From positions 2,457,863-2,521,862 of the forward strand of contig ML976656.1 in the NCBI GenBank assembly GCA_010015655.1: a stretch of DNA of 64,000 nt, read 5' to 3'. This DNA is from Bimuria novae-zelandiae CBS 107.79 (Eukaryota > Ascomycota > Dothideomycetes > Pleosporales > Didymosphaeriaceae). Numbering within the stretch: position 1 is the stretch's first letter; each line of letters starts with the position of its first letter. A program made the translations under genes and the position numbers. Below the pieces are notes generated by a model. It saw only the letters and a program-made list of their open reading frames with translations, was not told where the DNA came from and did no database searches. Positions 10,367 through 23,873 of the stretch are shown piece after piece.

Positions 10367-13300
10367 CTATAGCTCATTGTGTGGTGGTACTCCCGTCGAC
10401 TTAGCGTCCCCCTTCACCTGCGCGTCGTCCACAATCTTCTTGATCACCTCATTGATCTCCTCCTCGGTCGCATCTGGCGAGAGGTCCAGCTTCGTCTTGA
10501 GCTTACCATCCTTATCCAGAATTTCATCGGGGTGTCCAAATTTAATGCTGTCCTTCTTGATCCCCGCCTTCTCCAGCGCCTCTTCGAGCTCCGCCTGCGT
10601 CGGGCCCTTGTCGTCCTTCTTCGCTTTCTTGTCTTTTTTGGACTTCTTGGAAGACTTCGGCTTCTTCTCTTGCTTGGGCTTGTAGTTGAAGTGGCGCGCC
10701 TTCTTCATCATGATCTGGATAACGGCGTCATTGAGCTTCTGGGCTTCGGCGTTGATGTCCTTGACGGAGACGGCGGGGTCGTCGCTTTCCTTGAGCTTCT
10801 TTTGGGCGGCTTGCTTCTCCTCGAGCCACTTGCTCGCGTTGGTGTGGGTTTCTCGGATGAAAGTGAGATCCTCCTCGGTATAGACGATGGGAACTTCCGT
10901 GGGCTCGTTGGTAGCGGCAGATTCGGACGATGACGGCGAGGCATGAGCATCGTCTTCAAGGTCATCGAGAGCATCAGCGGATGCGGATGAGGATGGTGAC
11001 GCAGTGCTGGAGGCAGAGGCCTTGCTAGCTGCCTCCGCAGACTTTGAAAGGGCTTCCTCCTGCTCCTTGATCTGGGTCTCAACAAGACCGATGGCGGACT
11101 TGACATCCGCAAGGTTGGTTTCAAATTGTTTGATGGCCTCAGGGCGCTCGACGGCATCGGTCTTGCGCTTCAAGATCGGCTTCACAATGTCTTCAAGCTC
11201 CTTGAGCTTGGCTTTTAGAGATTTCTGGTCGGCATCTTGGCCTTCCGCGTAGATCCAGTCAGAGGTTGCACTGAGCTTTTCTTCGAGCGTAGAGCGGACA
11301 TCGGCTGTTGATGCGGCAATGAACGATTCGTCCTCCAAGTAGTCGCGGGCCTTGTAGGTGAAGGCTTCGAGAGAGTTCAAGACCTCTTCGCGGCTGCGAC
11401 GAGCCTTGTCAGACGCATCGAAAGCGGCGAGTCTAGGCACATTAGTACACGCAAATTATAGCACGCGGTGATCTGGCTTACCTGTCCTGCATACGCTTGA
11501 ACTCTTTACGTGGGTGCTTCTCGTAGCCCTGCTGTGTGACTGCGTATGTGATAGCGGACCTGACCGTCTTCTTTTTTGGGCCTTCCGAAGCCGCCGCATC
11601 AGCGGCGCCAGAGGCAGAGGAGGAAGAGGCAGACGACGTCTTGGACGACTTCTTCGACTTGGACGATTTCGAGGAGGAAGCGGAAGAAGACTCGGTTGCG
11701 CTCTCGCCCTCTTTCAAGGGCTCCTGATCCTTCTTGTCACCCATGCCAAAGAAGTTCTTTACTCCATCGACGATACCAGTCTTAACCTCGGTTTCGCAAG
11801 TGACCCACGCAGACGTAACTTCAGGCTCACCAGTGATAGGGCTGAGCCTAACCTGGACGTAGTTGTTGAAGCTGTCACGGTCGCAGCCTTCCTTGTCGAT
11901 GAGCTCTGTAACGGCCTTGGTGAGGTTACCACTGGCAAAGTGAAGGGTGGGTTGCTTCACGACATCGCCGTTAGGCCCAGGAGTGGCCTGGTAGATGGTG
12001 AACTCGAACTCGCCCATCATCTGGAAAGGCAGGTCCTTGGTGGCTCCAATCTTGGTAGCCGGGGTGAAGATCTTCTGGTCGCGTTCCTTGAGGTTGAACA
12101 TATACTGGATACCATGGGTGTAACCCTGGATATCAGAATCGCGAATCTCCTTGACGCGGAAAGATGGGCTGAGACCAGCCGCCTTGAAGGCAGCACCAAA
12201 CACTGCGGCCTCGTCGGAGTTGACGTTGGCCTTGATCTTGGATTTGTCGACGAGAGCCTCGAGGCGGGCCTGGACGAAAGGAGTGCGAGACGCACCACCG
12301 TGAACAATGACAGAGTCGATCCCAGAGAGGTCCAGACCAGCTGCTTCTAGAGCATGAGTAATGGGCCCTTCGACACGAGAGGCGTAATCGGTGGCAAGCT
12401 CCTCGAGCTTGGAGCGAGATATCTTGTAGCGGAAGTCGACATCCTCAAAAAAGCTCTCGAAGAAAGACTGGGTCTCAGAGTTGGCACTAAGAACCTGTCG
12501 GACCCGCTCAGACTCCTTCCACAGCTTCGCGGCGGTTCGTCCATGTGCCTTGACCTTCTCCGCAGTGACGGACGCGCTCTTTGCGCCTGGAAGCTCGACG
12601 AAGGAGGAGATCATGTCTTCAATAATGAGCGCGTTAAGCGCATCACCACCGAGCGTCTTGTCCCAACTAGCTCCAAGAACCTGGACTTCCTGGATGGTCT
12701 TGTTGAAGCGACCAATGTCCTTGACAGTGCGTCCCTGGAACTTGATGACCGTCGCGGAAGCCGACCCAGCGCCCATGTCGTACACGAGGTTAACCTCAGG
12801 CTTGCCTCCCTCGTTCACAACCGGAAACGTCCTACTCATCGCGTAGTTGATGCCGACAGCCAGACCGTCGCTAACCACGTTCAGGACATTCAAGCCCGCC
12901 AGTCTCGCCGAAACCTCCAGTGCGCGCCTCTCCTCGACGGTATAAAACGGCGGGACCGTGAACACGACCTCGGATACATCGCTGCCAGCCAATGCCTTCG
13001 CATTGTCCCTCACATTCTGGAGTTCCATAGCCAAAAGTTCCTCCACCGAGAACGGCTTCTCCTCCGCTGCGAACACGTCGCTCCGCAGCGCAACCGTCTT
13101 CCTTCCCTCCAGCCCCTCCACCTTCAGCGCGGGGTATCTCGAATTGTAAACGCTGACTTCATTGCCCTCTTTGCTCACGCCGAGCAACTGCTTCAAGTTG
13201 GGGTATACGTCGCCCGGAAATCGCGCCGCCAATGCCACCGCATCGCTGCCGTAGAAGCGCTCAGGGAACTCTCCCGGTGGCAGCGGGCCGCTTTTCAGAG

Positions 13301-13523
13301 GCTTGAAGGCGACAGCCGAGGTTTCTTTGCGTTTTGAGTCCTTGGTGAGGACAATTTCGAGGGGAATGCCGGGCTTGACGAGCGCCGCTTTGATGTATTC
13401 GGTTCCTAGATCGACGCCCAGGACGGCTGAGGCCGCGGAGGCGGTCGAGGAGAAAAAGAAGGCGAGGGCGAGGAGAAGAGCAGCTGGCGAGAGACCATGT
13501 CTCCGGCGGCCGGGAGGTGCCAT
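10367..13523 (-). CDS. LHS1: ER Hsp70-like chaperone Lhs1 (HYOU1/GRP170 family)
   Basis: Exons 13523-11482 and 11432-10367 (intron 49 nt) give 1035 residues. Residues 1-30 are a signal peptide (ALLLALAFFFSSTASA), followed by the Hsp70 ATPase domain starting VLGVDLGTEYIKAALVKPG. Later blocks include YDMGAGSASATVIKF and DSVIVHGGASRTPFVQARLE. An acidic/Ser-rich insert follows, then a helical Hsp110-type tail. The protein ends HNEL, an HDEL-type retrieval signal. Lhs1 is the nucleotide exchange factor for BiP/Kar2 and assists translocation and folding in the ER. I chose the ATG at 13523 because the longer open frame begins with TTG and would put 14 residues before the signal peptide. Confidence 0.95.
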
Positions 13524-14153
13524 TGTGCGGAGGTTAGGTCGAGTCGTCGAGGGTGGTGAGCCCAAGTAAATGCGGTGAGTGTGCGAGGTGGGATGCCTCT
13601 ATATCTAGTGGTGGTGGGTCACCGAATGCGCCGCACCAGTCTTTGGGAGAAACTCGTGAAGATTGTGAAAGAAAGTAAGGGACCAATTTCCCAGGTAGTT
13701 GGAGCTATGTGTACATAAGTCGTGAGGAGCAAAGTACAGGAGCGTGCATGAAATGCGAAATGTTTAAATGTCGGAGGTAGCTACCCTGTCCTGCCACCTG
13801 GCTCTTTGCCCGAAAATGACACATTGACCTGCGAACGCCACGACCCGCTCGGACACCTATTCTGGATACTTCTGTAATCACTGACAGTATCATTCCGTGG
13901 AGAGAGCCTTTCAATGAATTTTTTCACACATAGATGGTCTTCTATCTCTGTCGTTGGCAGCTTGCAGCCCTCGCGAAGCTTTCCGCGTACTGGCCAATCA
14001 GCGTGGTGCTTCGCCGAGCTCTACCGTCGCCCCCTCTATTCCAACCTGTGTCTGTCCACGGACTGCTTCCCACCACCTGAAATCTGGTTCGAGGTGATCG
14101 TACCTTCCAAGTTGTTCCAAGAGACCACTTTCATGTCAGATCAGGTGCCGTGC
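13524..14153. other. LHS1 promoter side and sideroflexin 3' flank
   Basis: No supported gene. I looked for heat-shock or UPR elements and found no clean match. Confidence 0.4.
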
Positions 14154-15450
14154 TCATATTCCACGGTTAAACTCCACCAAACCGTCCTTCCCTCCACGCT
14201 CATGGAATTCAGCCTCCAACGTCTTGGCACTGACCGCCTGTTGTTGCGGGAAAGCAGCAAGCGCCAGTGGCAGTGCGAAAATGCTCGTCACAAAGATAAG
14301 TCCTGTCTGTTCGTCAGCACATGTGCTCTCTAGATCACCAGCTGCCTGCCTGGAATGACTCACCAAGGTTCACAGGTGTAGTCATCCTCGGCCTCTGCTT
14401 GAGCCACTCTGTCCTCTGCAGCCGGACGAGTATGAGAGGCGGGAGGACCATGATAGGCGTCGCATTTAGCACACGACTTATAGCTGTCTCACCGACCGCG
14501 AGCGTTGCTGCCTTCTTGCTCTTGCCCAGAGGCTTGACTTCAAGCTCACCTTTCTCGACCTTTTCCCTCTCTTCGTCCGTAAGGACCGGGAAGACATTGA
14601 TACCCTGCCGTATCTCTTCACCGCGCATCAAGAACACATTCAGGACACCCGCACTTGCGACAGCGGCGAAGGGCACAAGGCGTCCGGCGATCAATTTCGC
14701 ATTGGGAGAAAGGCGCTTCAGCCGAGGGACGATAGAATTGAGACCGAGCGCAACACCGCAAGATGCGCTTACGGCGACGAAGTAGGACTTGACGATGGTC
14801 GACATAGGTAGCGGGGTCGATTTGTTCGCATTCGAGTAGTTGATCGCGACGTTGAGTGACTGGTTCACAACCTGCCAGCCGAGCGTTCCTGCCGTCTGCA
14901 AAACCTCAGCAAGGATTCCAGAATTTGAAGGTAGCCACATACCCCGAGGCCCGGTGTAAGCATGCCGCCAGTGACTATCAGATTGGACAGCACAAAGGCA
15001 GACATCCTGAAAGGCAATACAACAGGCTCTCCCGTATCTAGTGTCCCATCAGCGTCCGCGCTCTCTGATCTTCCACTGTGCCTGAAACGTACCCGGATGT
15101 ATCGTAGAATCGATGATCTTCTTCGCCTTCCATAGCTCGCTATTCATGTCCCGTATCTGTCCCGTTTTGTACGCGGTTATGAGCTGCTTCGCATTTTCGA
15201 GGCCGGCGGAGGACGTAAGAAGCGTCCTGGAGCACCACTGTCAGCGATTTTTCAAGGCTGGAATTTGCCTGTACTCCTGAGACATAGGACAGTGGTACTC
15301 ACCACCCAGGAAGCGAGGAAGAAGTCCACCTGTGCGGCTATCTCACCTTGGATCAGAAACGTCTGCGCAATGCCGCACGCGACCCCAGTATGTGCTCAGG
15401 TCATACTGCGACTTTGGCAGGTCGCGTGTTCCGGGGAGGGAGGAAGTCAT
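14154..15450 (-). CDS. FSF1: Sideroflexin, mitochondrial amino-acid transporter
   Basis: Five exons (15450-15347, 15226-15093, 15037-14943, 14895-14364, 14302-14154) join in frame to 337 residues, the usual sideroflexin length. Recognisable blocks are SQYDLSTYWGRVRHCADVSDP, ELWKAKKIIDSTIHPDTGE, LPFRMSAFVLSNLIVTGGML, TLGWQVVNQSLNVAINYSNA, NANKSTP, and the C-terminal FVTSIFALPLALAAFPQQ with EFNRGI before the stop. Sideroflexins are inner-membrane carriers; human SFXN1 moves serine into mitochondria for one-carbon metabolism. The start is the only ATG before the conserved N-terminal YDLSTYWGR motif. Confidence 0.95.
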
Positions 15451-15977
15451 TGCGAGAATTGCGCCTGGTGCAGGCGAGAATACGCAATGGCTGTAGCGAC
15501 AATGCTGTAAATATCTATGAAGCTGCACCTGTCGTGGAGGGGAGCTCGGCCAGCTTCGATAAATCTCACCGCCGCACCGCTATCGGCGCCAAATTTGTAG
15601 CAGCACGGTACGCTCGGTCCGCCCTCACAAACAGCCGCGACAAAGCGGCTCGTACTATAGCCTTCCAAGTACCTTTAACTTCACGTAGAGCACGAAAAAA
15701 ACACTGAGGAATGTCAAGGTATTAAGGAAGACAAGGCAGCCTTCATACAATTGTTACATAGCGATTTTTATTATCCTTTGCCAGCCTTCCCAGTCGTCCA
15801 TTAGTTATTTACCGTTCCTGTCCTATTTGTGCTATGAAAGTACCACATTGAAATCAATGTGGGCGATGCGATCACAATACCGCACGCCATGAGAATGCAA
15901 GTCGCAATGCAACGCCGTCGCAATATATACATCAAAGGCCAATAGCAAGCCAAGAAAGTCATGCAAACATGGGAAGA
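15451..15977. other. Intergenic region
   Basis: Between the sideroflexin start and the end of the next minus-strand gene. No feature seen. Confidence 0.4.
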
Positions 15978-18640
15978 TCATTTCTTCTTCTTCTTGTCCT
16001 TCGGGTTAGGTACAGCACCCAGGATCGAGTCGAAAGTCTTGTTGGGATCGTGTACAGAAACAGGCCGCAGCAAAGGTGAGCCAGCTCCCGGTGCGGCCCC
16101 TCCGGGCGCAAAGCCTGGAGGAAGTGGCAGAGCTTCCAGGCCGAGAGTCATCACGCTTTCACGTCGACGGTCTCCAATGGGGCTCTGCGAACGAGGTTGG
16201 GGTATTGCGTCGTACCCGGGCGGCGGTGGGAGAGGGGCAGCGTTCATCTCGTTCATAGCGGCATTCAACATCGTGTCATTAGCCGCCCATTTCTCCGCCA
16301 TCTTCCAACAGTGAGACCGGCGGAAGACACCTTCGACCCCGTTCTCGACGACGTCTGTCGGCAAGCTGACTACTTGCGAGCCTCCGGCCACACCAAACCA
16401 TGTGCGCGCACGACTGGTATCTTCACGTCCCCAAGGTGTGCCGGCGCGCGGAGCCTCGCAGAGGAAGTACTCTACGCCTTCGGTGAAACGTACCCCAGGA
16501 GCATCGACCACCAACATGGGTAACGACTGGATCACGGCATAGAGGAAGAGCCATTGACCGGCCCTCAGCTCATAGAGCTCCTCCATGGTGCTGCCTGATG
16601 CTTGCTTATGTTCGAAATGCCGAAAAGCCTCCAAAAATGATGTTTTCTTATCCGCGTCTGCATTGTGCGAAGCCTTGATCATCCGCGCAATTTGATCCTT
16701 GCTGAGTTTCTTGCCTCGAGCCTTCGCATCTTTCTTTGTGTCACCAGATGGGTAGTCCTTGTTTACTTCCTTTAACGTAGGATACAGGGGTATGTCGAAA
16801 GGTATGGGAGGTTGCACCGGGGGTGTGCTACGGTCATATTCGCTCAACACCTTACGCAGAGCAAGTGCTGCAATGGATTCAAAATCTGATCGTTCGTCCT
16901 CGTTCATAAATCCGTCGGCAGTACGGTTAGTAAGATTGGTCCGGTCCACTAATAGATCGTAAAGATCGGACAAGTCCGCGTAGATTTCGCGTAAGACCAA
17001 ACGATTGAGGCCGCTCGTAGTGAGATTGTTCTTCTTCGACCTCGCTTTGGGGAGCCAACTGCCGTACTTGGTCTTGTAGTAATCCAAGACAAATGACCGG
17101 GTGCTCATGAAGGCCGACTTCCACTTGCCAAACCTCACCATCTTCTTCTCATCCGCCATGGCAGAGTTCATGATACCGGAAAACATGGCAGGGAATTCAA
17201 ACTCCTTCAATTTTGTGTTGATGTTCATTTCTCGGTTATCCAGATCCAACGCTGCACGAGCGAGACGAGTGCCTGTCTTAGGGCTAATCAGATCGTACTT
17301 GGGATGGTTCAGCTCCTTGAGACTGTCAAACTTGCCCACAGCGTGGACGAAGCCCTCGGTGTATAGTGACATACACCTCATCTTTTCTCCGAGGAGAATA
17401 GCTTCGATGGTCTTTTCCCGACTCTGCCGCACATCCGCCAGGTAGAGCTCGTCGACGTAGCTCTCGAAGCTCGATGCAGCAACCTCGCCATACGTAGATC
17501 CATCAACATTGGAGAAATTGTAGTGTTGCAAGATATCCGAAATGCGCATGAAAATGCCGAACATGTCCGAGTGTCTCTGGGTAGCGACCAACGACTGCCC
17601 GATTAGGAACGCAAAGAAGTTGCGATACGACACTAGTGTGTCAATGTCTTTGTTCGATAGCTTCGGGTCGGAGTGTGTGGGCGTGACGGGCGCTTGGTCG
17701 GTGCTTAGGGCGATGGGCATGTAAAGATGCTTTTCGGAGTGGTCGTCTTCGGTCGCATCGCTTAGCGCTCTGGATCCCTTGGAGCCTTCCGAACTATCTG
17801 CTACGCTGGCATCTGGAGAACCGGTACGCGACGGTATCCCGTAGGTAGCTGACGAGTTGCGCACACTGTGGTCGGGCAAGTCAGTGACGTCACTGTAGAG
17901 ACGGCCATGCAGTAGTCGGGTCATGTACGGAGACGATGCGTAAACGGAGGAATCTATGCGGAAGGAAGGACCCTTTTCTGACGTGCGCGGAAACAGATAT
18001 ACAAAAGTGCCGCCTGCGTCGTCCCAAAGCTCCGGCACCTGTCAAACTTATTAGCGGCCGTCTACCACATCCGTTCGAGAGGCCATACCCGCTCGCCGTT
18101 CAACAACATGGTCAAACTGTATTCCACCTTGCCCCTGTGTCCAACAACCCAGGCCAGAGGACCACCCATCTTGCGTTGACTAGGATCCTGCACGCGCTCA
18201 TCGCTGCTCTCTCCGTAGCCAAATAGCTTGCTGCGCCGCCTGTTCTTCTTGACGTCGGAGTCTGTGGGCGTAAGAAGGTGTGAACTAGCCGTGCCAGGGC
18301 GGCTCTTGCTCAGACGGCTGGGCGAATTGCTGCGTGAATTAGGGTTGGAGCTCGTAAGAGGCGGCGGCGGTTCGAGCGGCTCAAAGGCCGCGGATGCGGA
18401 CTCGACGGGTTGGATCGTGACTGACGCCGCGCGTGGGACGTTCTGGGGGGGAGGAATGGGTGCAGGATAGTCAGGAGCGACAGAGTGCGAGGTAATCCGC
18501 TTCTTCACTTTGGACAGACGACTGCTCGACTCGGAGGCCGTCGTAGAAGCAGACTCCTTCGATTCCTTCGAGTCCGCTGAGCCCATGGAGAATAGCGACG
18601 AGAGCCTGCGGCCCGCGGTCTTCTTGGGTGCGCTCAACAT
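15978..18640 (-). CDS. Large conserved fungal protein of unknown function
   Basis: Exons 18640-18089 and 18038-15978 (intron 50 nt) give 870 residues. The first 170 residues are Ser/Pro-rich and basic. A globular part begins GGPLAWVVGHRGKVEYSLTM and continues VPELWDDAGGTFVYLFPR, with long helical stretches (KDIDTLVSYRNFFAFLIGQS, RSREKTIEAILLGEKMRCMS-like). A second conserved part has YELRAGQWLFLYAVIQSLPM and VEYFLCEAPRAGTPWG. The tail is Pro-rich and ends in a poly-Lys run. I recognise it as a fungal-specific family, possibly the one called DUF8004, but I am not certain of that name. No signal peptide or membrane span. The ATG at 18640 is preferred over an upstream TTG. Confidence 0.8.
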
Positions 18641-19961
18641 GGTACCACACTGGCGGTTGTTCCACGTCTGCTGGTGAGCGTTGGGGTCAAATTTTGCACG
18701 AGGCTGACGCAATCAACGCCAGCGCTTCACTCTTTGTCTGCTAATTTCCGCGACAACGGGGCCGATCCGGTTGATGAATGGGACAGCAGATGCAACCCAG
18801 TTGATAAAAGGGATAGTAGACACCTCAAGGAGGTCGAGAGCCTACCCGGATGGGCGCGGGTACAATGTTCGAGCGGATACAAGTCTACACGGTAAGAAGC
18901 ATAAACAAACACGCCGCCATCACCCGTGGAGCCAGGCAGGTGTATTGTGGGAGAAGAGCTATGCAGAACTAGTGCATTGGGGAGGTCCATTGTATATGTA
19001 GGGCGTCCGGCCAGTGGAGGCTTGGGTCAGTGGAAAACTGGAGCGTATGAAACCAACGCTGTAAAGAGCAAGGATCCTTCGATGACGCCGCCGGCCCTAA
19101 ATCAGCTCCATTGCCACACAACGAAGAACGTGGCGAGGCACTCGCCCTAATGTGACACAGCGGAAAGCCTCATGCTTGTCAGCGGGCCACTGAGAAGTCT
19201 TTCATGGGACTGTCTTCGCGGATGCAATTTAGTAGCTGTGTGCTCGCTCCTCTGGGCTTTGCTTCATCCCATGCACTGGCGCCCGTCAACCCACAAGCTT
19301 GGCCGTGTTGATCTGCCGTGCGCGAGTCGTCATTGCACTTTACCCTCTGGTGCTATTCCGAGCCTGCGCCCTGCCAGACCCGCGTGCTGGAATTCTGGAA
19401 TTCAGGGACGCTGGCCGACGGCGCGATCCATGGGCAGAGGCCACCCAGCGCGCTGTCATGTCTACAAAAAGCAAGCAGCGCCCTGAGCGACCCATCCGTC
19501 TGCGAGAACCACAAGCAACCATCAGCTTGTGCCCGTAGCTGAAGGGAAGTGCTATAGTACATCAGGGGAGCCCCAGCAAACCTCACTACAACAGACCTTT
19601 CTCTCGAAATTCTTTGGTGCGCATGACGTACCACTTTTATCGATACCGACCATCCCAGCATCTGCACACTTCTCGAAGGGGAGAAAGCAACATTCGAGGC
19701 TGACTGACACTTTCACAACCATCCTGCATTGCAACCTTTGAGGAATCCTCGCATTCCGTAGAATAAGTTGTACTGCATCTAGCTCTTTCAGCCCACGCGC
19801 CACGTACCGCACCTCTAGCCACGAGCCGTCTCGTAGCTGGCGCATGCGGCTTACGGCTAGTGTTACCCCCCAACGAGACCGTGACTCGGATGCCTCAGCA
19901 GCCAATATATTCGATAAATCGTCCGCACACGTTTACGACCGACTGAGCACCGCAGTGGACC
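18641..19961. other. 1.3-kb divergent intergenic region
   Basis: Shared upstream region of the minus-strand gene above and the plus-strand aminotransferase. An imperfect pair of about 30-bp units (GTTGATgAAtGGGAcAGcAGA type) lies near 18768-18822. The open frames at 19172-19540 have no protein-like character. Confidence 0.4.
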
Positions 19962-22177
19962 ATGGCTGCATTAAACTTCTCCGAGGTTGCCGGCTCCGCT
20001 ACTAGCTCTAAAAATCTTATCAATCTATTGAGAGGGCACGTCAGCTCCTTTCGCGTCCCCATTCTAGCCTGTCATTCCTACCACGACCCATGTTGTGCCG
20101 CGTGGAGCGCTGTTTATGCGTACCTGAAAGCACTTGCATTATTCCATTGATACACGCTGACCGTGACTCCGCTTTAGGTGGCCGAACACCTCACTACTTC
20201 CTACCCATCTTATCGAAAAAGGCTCGCGCAAAGTCCTCCGGGATCATTCGATAGCGTTTCCAGCGTTGCTGTACGGTCCCGATAATGGAGACTTGAAAGT
20301 AATGCGCCTAGCAAAAATGTCAAGCATCGAACGGTGCTAAGAGTTATGCCAGTTACGCCGTTCTCTTGCATCCTGGCTTACGAGCTTCTACCAGCCTCGG
20401 GTGCCTATTTCCGAAGAGCGAATTTCCATTACTGGCGGAGCATCACAGAATCTCGCGTGCCTACTCCAGGTGTTCACTGATCCCGTGTACACGCGAAATG
20501 TCTTCATCGTGGCACCTGCCTACATGCTAGCTTTCAGAATCTTCCAGGACAGCGCACTGAAGCTCCGAGCAATTCCGGAAGACGAAGGAGGTATTGATAT
20601 TGAGTATCTGAGAAAGGCTTTAAGAAATAGCGAAGCGAGCCATGATCAGGTGAGTTGTACTAGCATGAACAACACATAGTTAGACCCAGGTTCTTCTGAC
20701 TCGCTCGTTCCACGGTGTACGAAGCTACCTCGGTTTTCTTCTTCTTTGACCTTGTGTCATAATTGCTCTTTTTCATCACTAGCTTGCGTGCTACTTCACG
20801 AATCACCAAAGAGCGGTTGACGCATCGCTTTGCACCGGGAGATGGCTGACTTTATCACAGCCTATCAAGCCTTCACGACCGTGGGGAAAGTACTATCGTC
20901 ATGTCATCTATGCGGTTCCCACATTCTCGAATCCGTCGTTCAAAACTATGACACTAAAGCGAAGAGAGGAGTTAGTCCGACTGGCGCGGGAGTACGATGC
21001 TCTGATCATCACGGATGATGTATACGACTTCCTCCAATGGCCCGCAAGCCTTTCGACCAAGACCCTATCTCTTGACAAAGCCATCTTGCCTAGGATTGTC
21101 GACATCGATAGCTATCTCGATAGAGGTGCAGAAAGAGAAGGCGCTGATGGGTTCGGTAACGCGGTCTCGAACGGCAGCTTTTCGAAAATCGCAGGTCCGG
21201 GTCTCCGCACCGGATGGTGTGAAGGAACCAACAAGTTGGCATTTGGCGTGTCTCAAACGTATGTGGCTTCCCTTCATACTCCCAGCAGATAGTGGTGGTT
21301 GTAACACGTTCGTAAGCCAGAGACCATTGTGAAGCGTTCTAGAGCGTAACACTATGGGCTGTCTATTGTGGAGACGTTCAATACGTGTCAGAATTCTACG
21401 ATGACTGTTAACGTGGTTACAGTGGCTCAACTCGGTCGGGTGGTGCGCCTTCGCAGCTCGCCGCTACCTTTCTAGCAGAGATGATTGCATCGGGGGATCT
21501 GCAGCGTCATGTCTACGAGACTTTGCAACCTGCCTATGGCAGGCGTTATCAGAAGATGGTAACAGCGATTAATCGGGAACTAATTCCGCTTGGTGCACGA
21601 TTGCCGCAGACAGATCGAGACGTTGTAGGAGGTGCGTCATCACTCCTGGAAGGTAAATCAGGCGTGGTTCTTAATCAAAACAGGATATTTCATATGGCTT
21701 ACACTTCCTTCTGGGCTGAAAAGCGCTGTCGTTGTCCAACGCGCCCAAGAAGAGGAGAACGTTGTTGTTGCACAGGTGTGAAATGTCTCAAATCCAACCT
21801 GGCTGTACTAATGGCTACGCGTAGGGCGAGATTTTCGAAGTGCCGGGTGACACAGAACATGCTCATTTCGAAAATGATATAAGGTCGGTCCCCGCCATGT
21901 CTCAGAGCCACTGCAGCAATGCGGCGTAATGTATATTGCGTGCCTTGACCACCGCTGTGTCTCGGGCATAGAGCTCTCGGGCAAATCCTGCTTACAGCGT
22001 ACTAATCTCAGTAGACTCTGCTTTGCTTGGGAGGACGAGGATGTACTTGCTGAAGGCATTGAACGCCTCGCACGGGTGATTCGCACGCTCCAGAGTGAGC
22101 AAAAAGACGGGGTTGCACATTCGGCACAGTCCCCGATGCACCATGCCACCGAGGCCGCTACGAAGAAGTTCTGGTAG
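19962..22177 (+). CDS. PLP-dependent class I/II aminotransferase
   Basis: Eight exons (19962-20035, 20178-20298, 20353-20649, 20861-21258, 21423-21631, 21684-21775, 21825-21883, 22015-22177) join in frame to 470 residues. Visible motifs are NLLRG-WPNTSLLPTHLIEK, ALLYGPDNGDLKLRRSLASW, ISITGGASQNLACLL, VIYAVPTFSNPS, DALIITDDVYDFLQW, and GSFSKIAGPGLRTGW, where Lys273 should bind pyridoxal phosphate. The layout fits the fold-type I group of fungal 2-aminoadipate/aromatic aminotransferases (yeast YER152C-like); the substrate cannot be read from sequence. Intron 1 only keeps the frame and the conserved RGWPN if the donor is GC (GG|GCACGT at 20036). Introns 6 and 7 have good CTAAT branch points. No stop or frameshift otherwise. 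Confidence 0.85.
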
Positions 22178-23873
22178 GATCATGGCGAGGCTGAGGCGGA
22201 TCCAGATGTCCGATGCAGGCGTGCTCAAGCGCAAGTATGGCTACATTTTCAGTCTCGCGCGGGATGGGGAATGTAAAAATGCCTGCAAAGTGCTGTGATT
22301 GGCTACCCATTAAACAATAATAGGCGCATTTAAGCACCCGGGATCTACGTAGGCAATGCTCGCATATCGTGCTCCTCCAATCTCGCGCCTGAAATGAAAA
22401 TTCTTTGTATAAATCCGCGAGCGTAAGCGCTGTCATGGTGGGGTGCGCCGAGTGGACGAAGTGTGGGCCTACACACTGATTATCAGGACACTGGCGCGTG
22501 GAGGAGGTGCAGTGCTACAGTCGCACAGAGTAAGCCCAGAGATGCTCGGACATTGGAATAGGCAATGCAGATGGCAGAATGGGGTGAGAGGGTGCCCTTC
22601 GCTCGTGACAGCTTCCCAAGGGCGTTAGGCGTAAGGCTGCCCTCTAGGGCTTCAACGTCCGTCGCATCGTGAAATTGAGGGGTGCGGCGAAGCTTCTTTT
22701 CCCCGCGGGTTTGTACAGTATCTTAGGCCTGAATGGGGCGTGTGACATCTGACCGAGTGAGTTGTCCGGCGGCACATGCATCCATCTGCCAACTGTGGTG
22801 TTGACTCATTCAAGCAATTCTTGACCGAATCTGTAGGCTCTTGCCGATGTGCTGGCGGCCCGTCGCCTCGCCATGGCCTCTTCCCGCGGAAACAGTGCCT
22901 GGCACTGAAGCGCTCACCTAAGGAAAATCTCCTGAGAAGCCAGTGATATCGTGTTAAACGGGCGGACGTTGGGGTGACTGAGACGCCTTGCTGTTTCAAG
23001 CGGCACCCCTAGCGGCCGATCTGCTGAGGCGCCGCCATCCTGGTTATCCCACAGAACGACACTAACCCTCACAGAGCCTTTCGAGATCCACTCGACTGGC
23101 TGGCCCACGGCCTCTGCTTGTTTCACGCCCGCCAAATGATTGGGAAAGCTACTTACTAACGTCCCTGCAAGCTAAACCCTGGGTGAGCGCCTGTCGCCCT
23201 TTGGCGCATTCCTGGCTGCCCCCTCAGGACGCCTCGGTGCTGGGTGGGATGGCTCTGTGTCCTCATCATGGCACGCAAGAGAGCGATGGGTTGGAAGCTG
23301 AAGTGAATGGATCAGCGTGCGTCAATGGGGGTGGTGACGCGGAGAAAGAGCATTGGTATAACATGAAGACTCCGAGTATAAAATGCCAATGCGATGCCGG
23401 TAGTCAAGGGGCCAGACAACAGCGAGAAACGTATGCCGACCACAAGGAACTTGAAACAAGGAGGTTTGGAAACGCACCTGCCCATTGGCGCGAACTTACA
23501 CTCGCCTCAGTGAGTCCAGCCTAATCTCTTTTTGCCTCCGGTGATCGTCTATATGAACAACGTCCGCCGTTCCCCTTGTCCTTCACGCCTTTTTTTGGTT
23601 GCTCAATTGTGTTGTGCTATTTTCTTCCTTTTGGCTTCATTGTGACAGTCATTCCTTCATTGTCGCCTTTGGATTTACAATGCACTGTGTTTTTCTATAA
23701 GGCACCTACCTTCACTCGTTGCTACAACAACCCAAGCCTTTTTACATTTCGCATTCCACACTTTTACACCACAACAACGCGTCTCTGCGAGACACTGACT
23801 TCGTTCCTCAAAGTTCCAACAATCCTTCAAACAAATTTTAACCTATTCCCGACTTCGTTTCCTCGCCATCATC
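22178..23873. other. Intergenic region and GH55 promoter/leader
   Basis: No gene between 22178 and about 23500. The last 350 bp are strongly pyrimidine-rich with a TATA-like TTCTATAAGG near 23694, as expected for a highly expressed fungal gene. Confidence 0.45.

Noticed and set aside
11514..13337. Long plus-strand open frames opposite LHS1 (278 and 327 codons)
   Set aside because: They are antisense shadows of the LHS1 coding frame; the minus-strand translation is a clear Hsp70-family protein and the antisense sequence has no domain character.
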